64,000 bases of DNA from the NCBI RefSeq assembly GCF_000730565.1, contig NZ_BBIQ01000017.1, positions 1 to 64,000 on the forward strand. The letters are read 5' to 3'. Position numbers and translations under genes: made by a program. Shown piece by piece: positions 27,882 through 34,767 of the stretch (position 1 is its first letter; the number at the start of each line of letters is the position of its first letter). Origin of the DNA: Pseudomonas fulva NBRC 16637 = DSM 17717 (GTDB taxonomy: Bacteria; Pseudomonadota; Gammaproteobacteria; Pseudomonadales; Pseudomonadaceae). Under the pieces are notes generated by a model. It was not told the DNA's origin. It ran no database searches and worked only from the letters and a program-made list of their open reading frames with translations.

Positions 27882-29090
27882 TCAGATCAGGCTACCCAGT
27901 TGGAAAATCGGCAGATACATCGCCACCACCAGTCCACCGACCAGCACCCCCATCACCAGCACGATGGCCGGCTCCAGCAGACTGGCCAGCTGGTCCAAAG
28001 CCTGGCTGACCTGGTCCTCATAGTGGCTCGCAGCCTTGTCCAACATCTGGTCCAAGGTCCCGCTGGCCTCGCCGATCGCCGTCATTTGCACTAGCAAGGG
28101 AGGAAACACGCGTTCCTCGGCCATCGCCTGATTGAGCGCCCGACCGTTTTCCATTGCCTGCCGCAACCGCATCACCGCCTGCTCGTGAAGCTCACTACCG
28201 CACGCGCTGGCCACTGTGCCCAGCGCGTCCAGCAACGGTACCCCAGCCGCATAACTGGTCGCCAGGCTGCGGGCGAACCGTGCCAGCGCGGCCTGCCCCA
28301 ATAGCGCCCCGAACACCGGCATTCTCAGCAGTTGCTGTGCGCACCATAGGCGTGTCGGTGCATGCTGGCGATACCGCTGGCGCCCTCCGACGCCCAGCAG
28401 CACCCCCACAAGCGCCATCCAGGGCGCCACCTGCCCGAACCCCGCAGACAGGTCTATCACCCACTGGGTGAGGGCGGGCAAGGCCGTACCCATGCCAGCG
28501 AACATCGACTCGAACTGCGGAATCACTTCCAGCAACAGAATGGTCGAAACCCCCAACCCTGTAAGGAACAGCAGAATGGGATAGGCCATCGCCTTTCGTA
28601 CTTTCTTCTCAAGCGTACGCCGCTGCTCCAACATGCACGCCAACTGTTCGAGCTGCCGATCCAGCGTCCCCGACTGCTCACCTACCCGCACCAGATTGCA
28701 GTACAACCCATCGAACCAGTGAGGATGGCGCTGCAAGGCATCCGCCAGCCCCAACCCTGCGCCCAAGTCTTTTTTCAGCGCCAGCAGCACCGCCGCCTGC
28801 CCTTCGGGGCAGCCGCTACGGCTCATCACCTCGAACGCCTGCAACAAAGGCACCCCCGCTCGCAGCAAGGTTGCCAGCTGCCGACTGAAGCCCGCAGTGT
28901 CCGGCCTGGCCTGCCAACGCGGCCAGCTCAGTGCCAGCCCACCCGCTGGCCGTACCCGCGCCACCGTGATGCCCTGGCGAATCAGCGCAGCCTGTACATA
29001 GGCCGGGCTGCGCCCCGTGGTCTTGCCGCTGACGTGGGCGCCGCTGGCGTCCGTTCCCTGCCAGGTGTAGAGATGCGTAGATGACGTCAT
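27882..29090 (-). CDS. pilC: type IV pilus inner-membrane platform protein PilC
   Basis: A 402-residue GspF/PilC-family protein with two repeated GspF domains (roughly residues 65-190 and 265-390), each followed by transmembrane helices (ILLFLTGLGVSTILLLEVIPQFE; PAIVLVMGVLVGGLVVAMYLPIF). It forms the platform on which the PilB and PilT ATPases act. It is the first gene of pilC-pilD-coaE-yacG. In most pseudomonads pilB lies between pilA and pilC; here the 213 bases between pilC and the divergent pilA hold no such gene. Confidence 0.93.
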   Translation of the reverse strand: MTSSTHLYTWQGTDASGAHVSGKTTGRSPAYVQAALIRQGITVARVRPAGGLALSWPRWQARPDTAGFSRQLATLLRAGVPLLQAFEVMSRSGCPEGQAAVLLALKKDLGAGLGLADALQRHPHWFDGLYCNLVRVGEQSGTLDRQLEQLACMLEQRRTLEKKVRKAMAYPILLFLTGLGVSTILLLEVIPQFESMFAGMGTALPALTQWVIDLSAGFGQVAPWMALVGVLLGVGGRQRYRQHAPTRLWCAQQLLRMPVFGALLGQAALARFARSLATSYAAGVPLLDALGTVASACGSELHEQAVMRLRQAMENGRALNQAMAEERVFPPLLVQMTAIGEASGTLDQMLDKAASHYEDQVSQALDQLASLLEPAIVLVMGVLVGGLVVAMYLPIFQLGSLI

Positions 29091-29144
29091 TCACATGTCC
29101 TTTTCGTCCCTGCGACAAGCCTGGAAACAGCTTGCCCCGTCCCT

Positions 29145-29162
29145 GGAAAGGCGCGCCTTTCC
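29145..29162. repeat. 18-base perfect palindrome between pilC and pilA
   Basis: GGAAAGGCG followed directly by CGCCTTTCC, without a loop, midway between the divergent pilC and pilA genes. A loopless palindrome here would suit a dimeric DNA-binding protein better than a terminator. Confidence 0.5.
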
Positions 29163-29303
29163 GATGGTCACTAGAGTAGTGCAGCGAGGGCAAAGCCCAA
29201 GCGGGCAGGGGTGACAAAAGGTGTCTGTTCAGGCCTACTGCGCCGCTGCCGGTCGAGGCAAGCCTGACCTCACTGAGTCTGCGTATCGAAAAGGAAATTG
29301 TTC

Positions 29304-29714
29304 ATGAAAGGGCAACGCGGCATCACCCTGATCGAACTGATGATCGTCGTCGCGATCATCGGCATTCTGGCGACCATCGCCTTACCGATGTACACCAACC
29401 ACCAAGCCCGCTCCAAGGCCGCCGCCGCCCTGCTGGAAATCAGCGCCCTGAAAACCGCGATGGACCTGCGCCTGAACGAAGGCCGCGACGTCACCGACGT
29501 CGCCAGCCTCGGCGGCCAGCCCAGCACCGCCCACTGCGCGATCACCGCCACCGGCAAGGCCACAGATGCCAGCGGCCGTATCGTCTGCACCCTGGTCGAC
29601 GCCCCCGCGACCGTGTTGGGCAAGGCCCTGACCCTGACCCGCTCAGCGACCGGTTGGGCCTGCACCACCGACATCGAAACCGACCTCGCACCCAAAGGCT
29701 GCGCCGCGCCGTGA
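29304..29714 (+). CDS. pilA: type IV pilin PilA
   Basis: A 136-residue type IVa major pilin. The leader MKGQRG precedes [33 protein letters not shown], with glutamate at +5. A C-terminal cysteine pair ([11 protein letters not shown] ... GCAAP), and another pair at HCAITA/IVCTLV, would give disulfides in the head. The start at 29304 is chosen because it gives the typical six-residue leader; an in-frame TTG at 29298 is less likely. AAGGAAA lies about 7 bases upstream. Confidence 0.93.
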   Translation: MKGQRGITLIELMIVVAIIGILATIALPMYTNHQARSKAAAALLEISALKTAMDLRLNEGRDVTDVASLGGQPSTAHCAITATGKATDASGRIVCTLVDAPATVLGKALTLTRSATGWACTTDIETDLAPKGCAAP

Positions 29715-29784
29715 GGGTGGCGGAATAAATGAGCGGAAACAGGGGTTTGCGTAACGGGTGTAGCAGTGGTACGTTGCGCTACAC

Positions 29785-29860
29785 GCCGGTGTAGCTCAGT
29801 CGGTAGAGCAGCGCACTCGTAACGCGAAGGTCGCAGGTTCGATTCCTGTCTCCGGCACCA
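29785..29860 (+). tRNA. tRNA-Thr (anticodon CGT)
   Basis: 76 bases with acceptor GCCGGTG/TCTCCGGC region, D arm AGCTCAGTCGGTAGAGC, anticodon loop CTCGTAA, T arm GGTTCGATTCC and encoded CCA. A broken tyrosine-type integrase lies just downstream, so this tRNA was probably used as an integration site. Confidence 0.97.
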
Positions 29861-29904
29861 CATCCAGCTCCACTGCATTCCGCTGAATGCTTTGGAAGCC
29901 CTCT

Positions 29905-29928
29905 AAACCGGCCTTCTGGCCGGTTTTT
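29905..29928 (+). terminator. terminator of tRNA-Thr
   Basis: AAACCGGCC-TTCT-GGCCGGTTTTT: a 9-base stem with T run, 45 bases after the tRNA. Confidence 0.9.
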
Positions 29929-30024
29929 CTTTTCCACGACCCTCCGTCGGGAACCAACAAAATCCCCAATAAACGGGGGTGTTTTTGGGGTACAGCGTCT
30001 TTCCTGAATGGAGAACGTACCCCT

Positions 30025-30312
30025 ATGCCACGCCTAGCCATTCCGCTCAGCGACCTAAAATGCTGTACGGCCAAACCGCGTGATCGTGCATACAAACTGT
30101 TCGACGACGGGCGTATCTACCTATAAGTCGCGCCCAGTGGCTTGAAGACTTGGCGGCTGCGGTATTTCAAACCCAGCGGCAAGGAGGGCACGCTGATCGC
30201 TGCAAGATGCCAGCCCCGCGAAAACTTGGCGCTCACGTCCAACAACCGTTCTTCTGTTCCGCACCAGTATCACTTGGCCTATAGCGATGTCTCGCTAGCT
30301 GGCATCAATAGG
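30025..30312 (+). pseudogene. remnant of a P4-type integrase
   Basis: The frame from ATG 30025 reads MPRLAIPLSDLKCCTAKP, then RDRAYKLFDDGRIYL and a TAA stop at 30124-30126. It continues in the same frame with VAPSGLKTWRLRYFKPSGKEGTL and, further on, YSDVSLAGINR. The intact family (N-terminal DUF4102 arm-binding domain) reads roughly ..AKPKDKPYKLFDGGGLYLEV.PSGSKLWRLKYR... and later YPDVSLAEAR. So this is the arm-binding end of an integrase, with a nonsense codon and about 25 foreign residues before the last motif. The catalytic domain is missing. Its place next to tRNA-Thr fits an old, decayed island. Confidence 0.75.
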
Positions 30313-30335
30313 AGCCCGCCTCATGCGGGTTTTTC
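30313..30335 (+). terminator. small intrinsic terminator
   Basis: GCCCGC-CTCAT-GCGGG followed by TTTTT. It lies between the integrase remnant and the PAAR toxin gene. Confidence 0.65.
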
Positions 30336-30484
30336 TGTTGTGCGTAGCTCCCAAACCGCCAAGTCGTGCCCTAGTCCAAAATCCGCGTTACTCGTAGGAA
30401 TCGTCTCGTTAGCTGCTTGAGGCCTCATTTGCCCCTTCTTAGCTGTTAGGTTCTCTCGATCCTACAATTCGCAAGGGACTCTAA

Positions 30485-30598
30485 ATGCGCGTCAGTCTGG
30501 ATGGGCTTGGCCAAGCAGTAGATGGTGATATGACCACCACAGGTGCAATTGCATCGCCACCGGGGAAGATTACCTCGACAAGGGGCGAATGGTCCTGA
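30485..30598 (+). pseudogene. 5' end of the PAAR toxin gene, cut off by a frameshift
   Basis: ATG 30485, with AAGGGA seven bases upstream, starts MRVSLDGLGQAVDGDMTTTGA, the usual opening of a PAAR-repeat protein. The frame then drifts to a stop at 30596-30598 after 37 codons. The missing second half of the motif (CIATGEDYLDKGRMVLRLGD) is found in the -1 frame from about 30550. Restoring one T in the AATTG at 30547-30551 would join the two frames into one normal PAAR domain. This is either a real one-base deletion or a sequence error. Confidence 0.7.
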
Positions 30599-31884
30599 GG
30601 CTGGGGGATCCCACCACACCTTGTCCACTGTGCGGGCTGGAAGGAAAGGTCGTCGAAGGGGTTTGGCACTTCATCTCGGATGGCCAGCCAGTCGCGATGG
30701 ATGGGGCGTTAGTTGATTGCGGTTGCCCAGAGGGTAGCAACCGGGTGGTGGCGCCTTTAGGGGAGATGCCCCCGCCGCGGCTACCGGTTGCCGTACGCAT
30801 TAGCGTCGAGCCCGCTGGCCCTGGGAGCTCTAGCGCTTTAGCAGGGGCCTCGCCCGCCAGGGTTGGCGGATTGCCTGGGCAAATGCAGCCGGGATTCTAT
30901 GTGGTGCCCCGGAGCATGTCGTTCCCGCAGATTCTGTTGGAGCTGGCTAGACATGATCCGACCTTGCCCATTTCGTACCTTCAACGCCTGAACCCGACTT
31001 TCGAGCAGGGGTTCAAGGCAGGGGAAATCTTCGTCATCGGCGATCCGGATAACGGTTATGCCTGCACCCAGGAGGAGGGCCAACTCATGGCAGCCGCTGA
31101 GCACGCGCGACGTTCCTTGGCTGTACTCGATTTTGCCGAGTCAGATTTCATGATGGAGTATCAGGCTGAAATTGCCGGACTGCTTAGTGACGCCAGTCTC
31201 GCAATGGGTGTGGGTAAGGACATGATGGATCACGGCCTTCGGCAGCTTCGCAGCACACTTGGCAATATCGAGCGTTTGCATCAGCAAGAATTTCTGCGCC
31301 ATGGCCATCTGAATAGCCCATCGTTCTTCGCCGAGCGACGACTGTTATTGGAGCAGCTAAATGGTCAGCTGAAGGCGACTTTTCTTAATAAACATCTGAA
31401 TCTTGGGGCTTACGAGAAGCTGAAGAAAAGCTTGAATATTTCCACCAGGAGCCTTGTGCATCATTGGTCGAAAGCCGGTGGGCCAGGGCATATTCCTGGA
31501 TACGCCACATACTTGGACAAAGTGGCAAAACTTAGTAAGTACCTCAGGTATGGTGGGTATGTCGGAATTGGCTTAGGTGGGACATCGTCCTATCTGAAAG
31601 TCCAGGAGGCCTGCCGTGCAGGGGAAACAAAGGCCTGCAAAAAAATTCGTTTGTCTGAGGCAGGAGCTTTCACTGGGGGGCTAGTGGGAGGCACCGCGGG
31701 TGGCAAGATTGCTGGGATCACTGCGCTCGCTGTATGTGGGGTGTTCTCTGCGGGTACCGCGGGTCTCGGAGCTCCAGTGTGTGGCATTGCGCTGGTCGGG
31801 GGAGGGTCTTTAGCTGGGAGCATCGCCGGTGCGCAGGGCGGTGAGCAAGTGGGCGAGCTGATCTACGAATCACATTATGACTGA
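30589..31884 (+). CDS. PAAR-domain toxin, C-terminal 431 residues (probable type VI secretion effector)
   Basis: The open frame starts inside the PAAR domain (VLRLGDPTTPCPLCG ... VDCGCPEGSNRVVAPLGE, residues 2-61). A proline-rich linker follows, then a LysM-like stretch (YVVPRSMSFPQILLELA ... LQRLNP, about residues 103-140) and a helical middle. A long glycine-zipper region ends it (GGLVGGTAGGKIAG ... GGGSLAGSIAGAQGG, about residues 360-422). PAAR proteins cap the VgrG spike and carry toxic tails. Glycine-zipper tails usually insert into membranes, so a pore-forming toxin is likely; that is inference. Codon use is more AT-rich than the flanking core genes. As read, the protein lacks the first 21 or so PAAR residues because of the upstream frameshift. 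Confidence 0.65.
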   Translation: MVLRLGDPTTPCPLCGLEGKVVEGVWHFISDGQPVAMDGALVDCGCPEGSNRVVAPLGEMPPPRLPVAVRISVEPAGPGSSSALAGASPARVGGLPGQMQPGFYVVPRSMSFPQILLELARHDPTLPISYLQRLNPTFEQGFKAGEIFVIGDPDNGYACTQEEGQLMAAAEHARRSLAVLDFAESDFMMEYQAEIAGLLSDASLAMGVGKDMMDHGLRQLRSTLGNIERLHQQEFLRHGHLNSPSFFAERRLLLEQLNGQLKATFLNKHLNLGAYEKLKKSLNISTRSLVHHWSKAGGPGHIPGYATYLDKVAKLSKYLRYGGYVGIGLGGTSSYLKVQEACRAGETKACKKIRLSEAGAFTGGLVGGTAGGKIAGITALAVCGVFSAGTAGLGAPVCGIALVGGGSLAGSIAGAQGGEQVGELIYESHYD

Positions 31885-32266
31885 GTTCGAGAATTGGCCC
31901 GTGTGGCTGAAGTGGATAATGCTGGCATGTCCGTTCGTGATCTCGTCGGCCGGTTGTGCAATCAGTGCATTCATCGCGGGTACAAGACATTTCACTGTTG
32001 CAACCTCGGCTATCCAAAGTAATCCCGGCCTGGAACAGATGAAACTGTTTTTGGGCACGCGGCGCTTTCGCGCTCGGTGGCTGCTGATAACATTTCTTTG
32101 TGGAATACTCATTTGGCCTGGCATACACATGCGCAGGGGGCATCTGGACATTGAAGAATTCGAAAACTTTCCTGCAAAAATTAAGTTGGCTCTACAAATA
32201 TCCTCGTGGCTGACGGCCTTCGGCTTCGCTTGGATGTGGGTGACCTACGCATTCATCAAGGCATGA
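31877..32266 (+). CDS. membrane protein, probable immunity to the PAAR toxin
   Basis: A 129-residue protein with three hydrophobic segments at about residues 11-33 (LKWIMLACPFVISSAGCAISAF), 68-86 (WLLITFLCGILIWPGI) and 108-127. The gene overlaps the toxin stop by 8 bases. No family was recognised. The tight overlap, the small size and the membrane location fit an immunity protein against a membrane-inserting toxin, which is inference from context. It shares the AT-rich codon use of the toxin gene. Confidence 0.6.
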   Translation: MTEFENWPVWLKWIMLACPFVISSAGCAISAFIAGTRHFTVATSAIQSNPGLEQMKLFLGTRRFRARWLLITFLCGILIWPGIHMRRGHLDIEEFENFPAKIKLALQISSWLTAFGFAWMWVTYAFIKA

Positions 32267-32343
32267 ACGTTGATGCCACGGCGGTCGTCGCTCTCGCGCA
32301 ATGCGATTTTTAACCTCCGCCTAAGCAGGCATCACCGTACCAA

Positions 32344-32865
32344 TCACTTAAAAGTCCAATCTCGCCCCAACACCACCTCACAAAACGCCCCCTCAAGCGT
32401 CGCATTATGATGCGCAACAATCTGCTCAGCCCGCATCTGCGCTGTATCCGTACAACTGTGTCCATCCGCAACCAGCACCGCTTCGAACCCGAGATCCCGA
32501 GCAGCCCTGCAGGTACTGTCCACACAGTACTGAGTCTTCATACCGCCAATCACCACCCCAGTCACCCCGAGTGCCCGCAAATCCTCAGCGAGCGCCGTCC
32601 GTGTAAACGCATTGGGCCGGTGCTTCTCGAACACCACCTCGCCACCCGCAAGCCTCAGTTCCGGCGCAAGTTGCGTCAACACACTGTCAGGCGCAATCGG
32701 CGAGCCAGCGGGGCCTACATGACGGGCGAGAAAGATCGGCGCGCCAGCATTGCGCGCCTTGTCCATCAGTTCGTTGACGGTTGCCAACAATGCTTCGCAA
32801 CGCCAGGGCTTTTCCTGGCCATGCACCAACCCAACTTGAACATCCAGAATCAATAGCGCGTACAT
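32344..32865 (-). CDS. isochorismatase-family cysteine hydrolase
   Basis: A 173-residue protein with the catalytic triad of the isochorismatase superfamily: D8 in LLILDVQVGLV, K81 in VVFEKHRPNAF and C114 in GMKTQYCVDSTCRAARDLGF. The family includes nicotinamidases and other amide or vinyl-ether hydrolases; the substrate here is not evident. The start at 32865 is preceded by AAGGAA at good spacing. An upstream in-frame ATG at 32883 is possible but has no ribosome site. The gene is preceded by a leader peptide and terminator (32906-33030). Confidence 0.85.
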   Translation of the reverse strand: MYALLILDVQVGLVHGQEKPWRCEALLATVNELMDKARNAGAPIFLARHVGPAGSPIAPDSVLTQLAPELRLAGGEVVFEKHRPNAFTRTALAEDLRALGVTGVVIGGMKTQYCVDSTCRAARDLGFEAVLVADGHSCTDTAQMRAEQIVAHHNATLEGAFCEVVLGRDWTFK

Positions 32866-32905
32866 TCGTGCGTTTCCTTGCATGAGGCCATTGAGGCAAG
32901 GGCAC

Positions 32906-32938
32906 AAAAAAGGCCCTGTCCATCGCTGGCGGGCCTTT
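32906..32938 (-). terminator. attenuator-type terminator upstream of the isochorismatase-family gene
   Basis: On the minus strand AAAGGCCC, a 14-base loop, GGGCCTTT, then more T. It lies 20 bases after the stop of the leader peptide and 40 bases before the hydrolase ATG, so it would cut off transcription before the gene unless disrupted. The sequence CCGCC just after the 5' arm can instead pair with GGCGG inside the leader peptide coding region, giving a competing antiterminator. Confidence 0.75.
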
Positions 32939-32958
32939 GAAGTCTGTTCGCTATCTGC

Positions 32959-33030
32959 TCACGACACCTCGCACGCTCCGCCATGGGCGGTCGTGGTGGT
33001 GGTTGCGGTGGTCGAATGGTAGATGATCAT
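32959..33030 (-). CDS. threonine-rich leader peptide
   Basis: A 23-codon open frame, ATG 33030 to TGA 32959-32961. It encodes a peptide beginning MIIYHS, followed by a block with seven threonines out of eight residues (TTATTTTT) and AHGG. The run of ACC/ACG codons, the hairpin CCGCC-CAT-GGCGG immediately after it, and the terminator downstream form the layout of an amino-acid attenuator, like thrL in E. coli. No clear ribosome site is seen; the predicted transcription start falls near the ATG, so it may be leaderless. Confidence 0.65.
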   Translation of the reverse strand: MIIYHSTTATTTTTAHGGACEVS

Positions 33031-33036
33031 TGCCCG

Positions 33037-33065
33037 ACACTAGCAACACGGCGCTGCGCTGACAA
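33037..33065 (-). promoter_or_regulatory. promoter of the leader peptide and isochorismatase-family gene
   Basis: On the minus strand TTGTCA (33065-33060), exactly 17 bases, TAGTGT (33042-33037). The expected start point is within a few bases of the leader ATG at 33030. Confidence 0.5.
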
Positions 33066-33121
33066 GCGTGGTCGGATTCAACATCACTGCCCCATGAGAT
33101 CCTTGCCACGGCCATCGATCA

Positions 33122-33523
33122 TTATCGGATAACCCAGTCTTCGCTCCGCAGTCCAGGTACTCGCTCAAACTCACGACGGTTATTAGTGACAATAATCAGA
33201 CCTTGTGAGCGAGCGTGACCAGCGATCATTTGATCGAAAGGGCCAATAGGCGTGCCCAAACGTGCCAATTCAGCACGGAGCTGTTCAGTGTGGGCGGCAG
33301 CGTTTCTATCATATGTAAGAACTTCCAAGCGCGCTGCCAGGTCTTCAACCGCTGCTAGATTACGCTCGGGATTCGAGGATTTCTCAGCACCATAAATCAA
33401 CTCCAAAGTGACGGTGCTTATGCACATCTAGTCATGATGCCGCTTGAAGGCATCGCGTACTTAGATAGGACGGTTTTTGATAGTGAAAATACATATAGTT
33501 GTGTCGAGCATGAATTTGAGCAT
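33122..33523 (-). pseudogene. vapC: vapC toxin gene with two in-frame stop codons
   Basis: The frame from ATG 33523 reads MLKFMLDTTICIFTIKNRPI, a TAA, VRDAFKRHHD, a TAG, then MCISTVTLELIYGAEKSSNPERNLAAVEDL and on to VPGLRSEDWVIR. Apart from the two stops and one missing codon (family: TLMELIYG), it is a normal 130-residue PIN-domain ribonuclease that stays in one frame throughout. The part after the second stop (33122-33427, 101 residues) could be translated alone but lacks the first catalytic aspartate (D7). The toxin should be inactive. Confidence 0.85.
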
Positions 33524-33753
33524 CAAAAACGCTCGCGCTCTTGATCAGCCGGCTGATCACGTTCTGTCATGAAATCTTCTGTAGGGGCTAAGTCGTCGAA
33601 CCAGCTATCCCACGCTTCCCCGGCAGGTGTGATGATGCGTGTGCGCCCAATCGCGACGACGTCAACGCGCTTGACGTCTTCCGAAAATGCTGCAGCTTTG
33701 GGCAGTCTTATAGCTTGGCTACGATTACTCAAAAAAACGGCACCATGTTCCAT
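33523..33753 (-). CDS. vapB: VapB antitoxin
   Basis: A 76-residue antitoxin with an AbrB-type N-terminal DNA-binding part (VFLSNRSQAIRLPKAAAFSEDVKRVDVVAIGRTRIITPAGEAWDSWFD) and an acidic C-terminus that would bind VapC. The start at 33753 has GGAGGT close upstream. The TGA stop overlaps the vapC ATG (TGATG), the normal coupled arrangement. The gene is intact although its toxin partner is broken. Confidence 0.9.
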   Translation of the reverse strand: MEHGAVFLSNRSQAIRLPKAAAFSEDVKRVDVVAIGRTRIITPAGEAWDSWFDDLAPTEDFMTERDQPADQERERF

Positions 33754-34218
33754 ACCTACCTCCAGAACATGGGAGAAGAAGTCACATGGGATGATAACGT
33801 GAGGAAGAGATATGGCAATGGGATATGGCAGATACTTACCCATCATTCCCAAGCGTCGAAGGATCAACCACCGCTCACGGCCTATCCTCGCTCGCGTTTT
33901 CCACAGCACAAGTTCTGATCATACTGCGCCCCGTCGCAGCGCACCGGTTCAGTTCCGTGGGAGGTACGCACCGTACCCTGGCACAGCGCTGAGCCTAGTG
34001 CTCGGCGGGGTAGCATGCCGCGCCGTGGGCGCTTCAAGCCATCCGAGCTCCATCAGGAGCCGGATGGCTTACCCGTATTCAGCATGTGCTGGCGTTGGCC
34101 TGCATGCACTCGACGGTGCGTCCCGGCTCTGAACCGTTCCATCCATTGCCTGCCAGCGCAACGCGGCTTTACAACACTGACCTGACGTTCAAAATGGCGG
34201 GCTGAAAAGGAGCCCCCA
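33754..34218. other. 465-base region without a convincing gene
   Basis: Between vapB and the P-loop gene no open frame looks coding: composition drifts and no family motif appears. It should hold the vapB promoter (left end) and the promoter of the P-loop gene (right end). The only strong structure is the hairpin at 34036-34070. Confidence 0.5.
34036..34070. repeat. strong hairpin in the vapB upstream region
   Basis: AAGCCATCCG (34036-34045) pairs perfectly with CGGATGGCTT (34061-34070), and inside this GCTCC pairs with GGAGC around an ATCA loop, with one bulged A. No T run on either side, so it is not a standard terminator. Confidence 0.6.
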
Positions 34219-34749
34219 ATGAAACGCGTCATGATCGTTGGTCAGCCAGGCGCCGGCAAAAGCACGCTTGCTCGCCAGCTGGGCGAGCGAACCGGCTTGC
34301 CGGTCGTGCATATCGATACCATTCACTGGCTACCCGGCTGGGTCGAGCGCAGTCGGGACGAAAAGACCCGCCTGTGCCATGAAGTGGAGGCGCGCGAGCG
34401 GTGGATTTTCGAGGGCGGGCATTCGGCAACCTGGGAGAACCGTCTTGCCAGGGCCGACCTGTTTATCTGGATTGACCGTTCCCTGACGGTCCGACTGTGG
34501 CGTGTCCTGGTCAGGACCTTGACCCAGTTGGGCCGCACACGTCCGGACTTGCCAGATGAATGCCCCGAGTCGCTACGCAACTTGCCTGGCTTCATCCGGT
34601 TCATCTGGTCCACGCGGCATTCTTCACAGGACAAGATCAAGCACCTGATGGCGACGGCGCCTCCCGGGTGTCAGGTAGTGCACCTGCGCTCCAACCGGCA
34701 GACGCGTCAGTTTCTGGCATCGCTCGATTCGCCGTCCCCTGGCATGTAG
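34219..34749 (+). CDS. P-loop nucleoside/adenylate-kinase-like protein
   Basis: A 176-residue protein with Walker A GQPGAGKSTLARQLGERTGLP (residues 8-28), then HIDTIHWLPGWVER and a lid-like basic region. This pattern belongs to the adenylate-kinase-related group often labelled FlaR or topology-modulation protein. No experimental function is generally agreed. AAAAGGAG precedes the ATG. It is convergent with the hybrid kinase gene, 18 bases apart. Confidence 0.7.
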   Translation: MKRVMIVGQPGAGKSTLARQLGERTGLPVVHIDTIHWLPGWVERSRDEKTRLCHEVEARERWIFEGGHSATWENRLARADLFIWIDRSLTVRLWRVLVRTLTQLGRTRPDLPDECPESLRNLPGFIRFIWSTRHSSQDKIKHLMATAPPGCQVVHLRSNRQTRQFLASLDSPSPGM

Positions 34750-34767
34750 CGCGCGTCGACCATGGCG

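Noticed and set aside
29091-29303. A sigma-54 promoter for pilA (TGGAAACAGCTTGCC at about 29122-29136)
   Set aside because: The GG-to-GC distance is one base short of the required spacing, so the match is not usable.
33812-34132. A 106-codon open frame between vapB and the P-loop gene
   Set aside because: No ribosome site, no family resemblance, and arginine/serine-rich composition typical of random high-GC frames.
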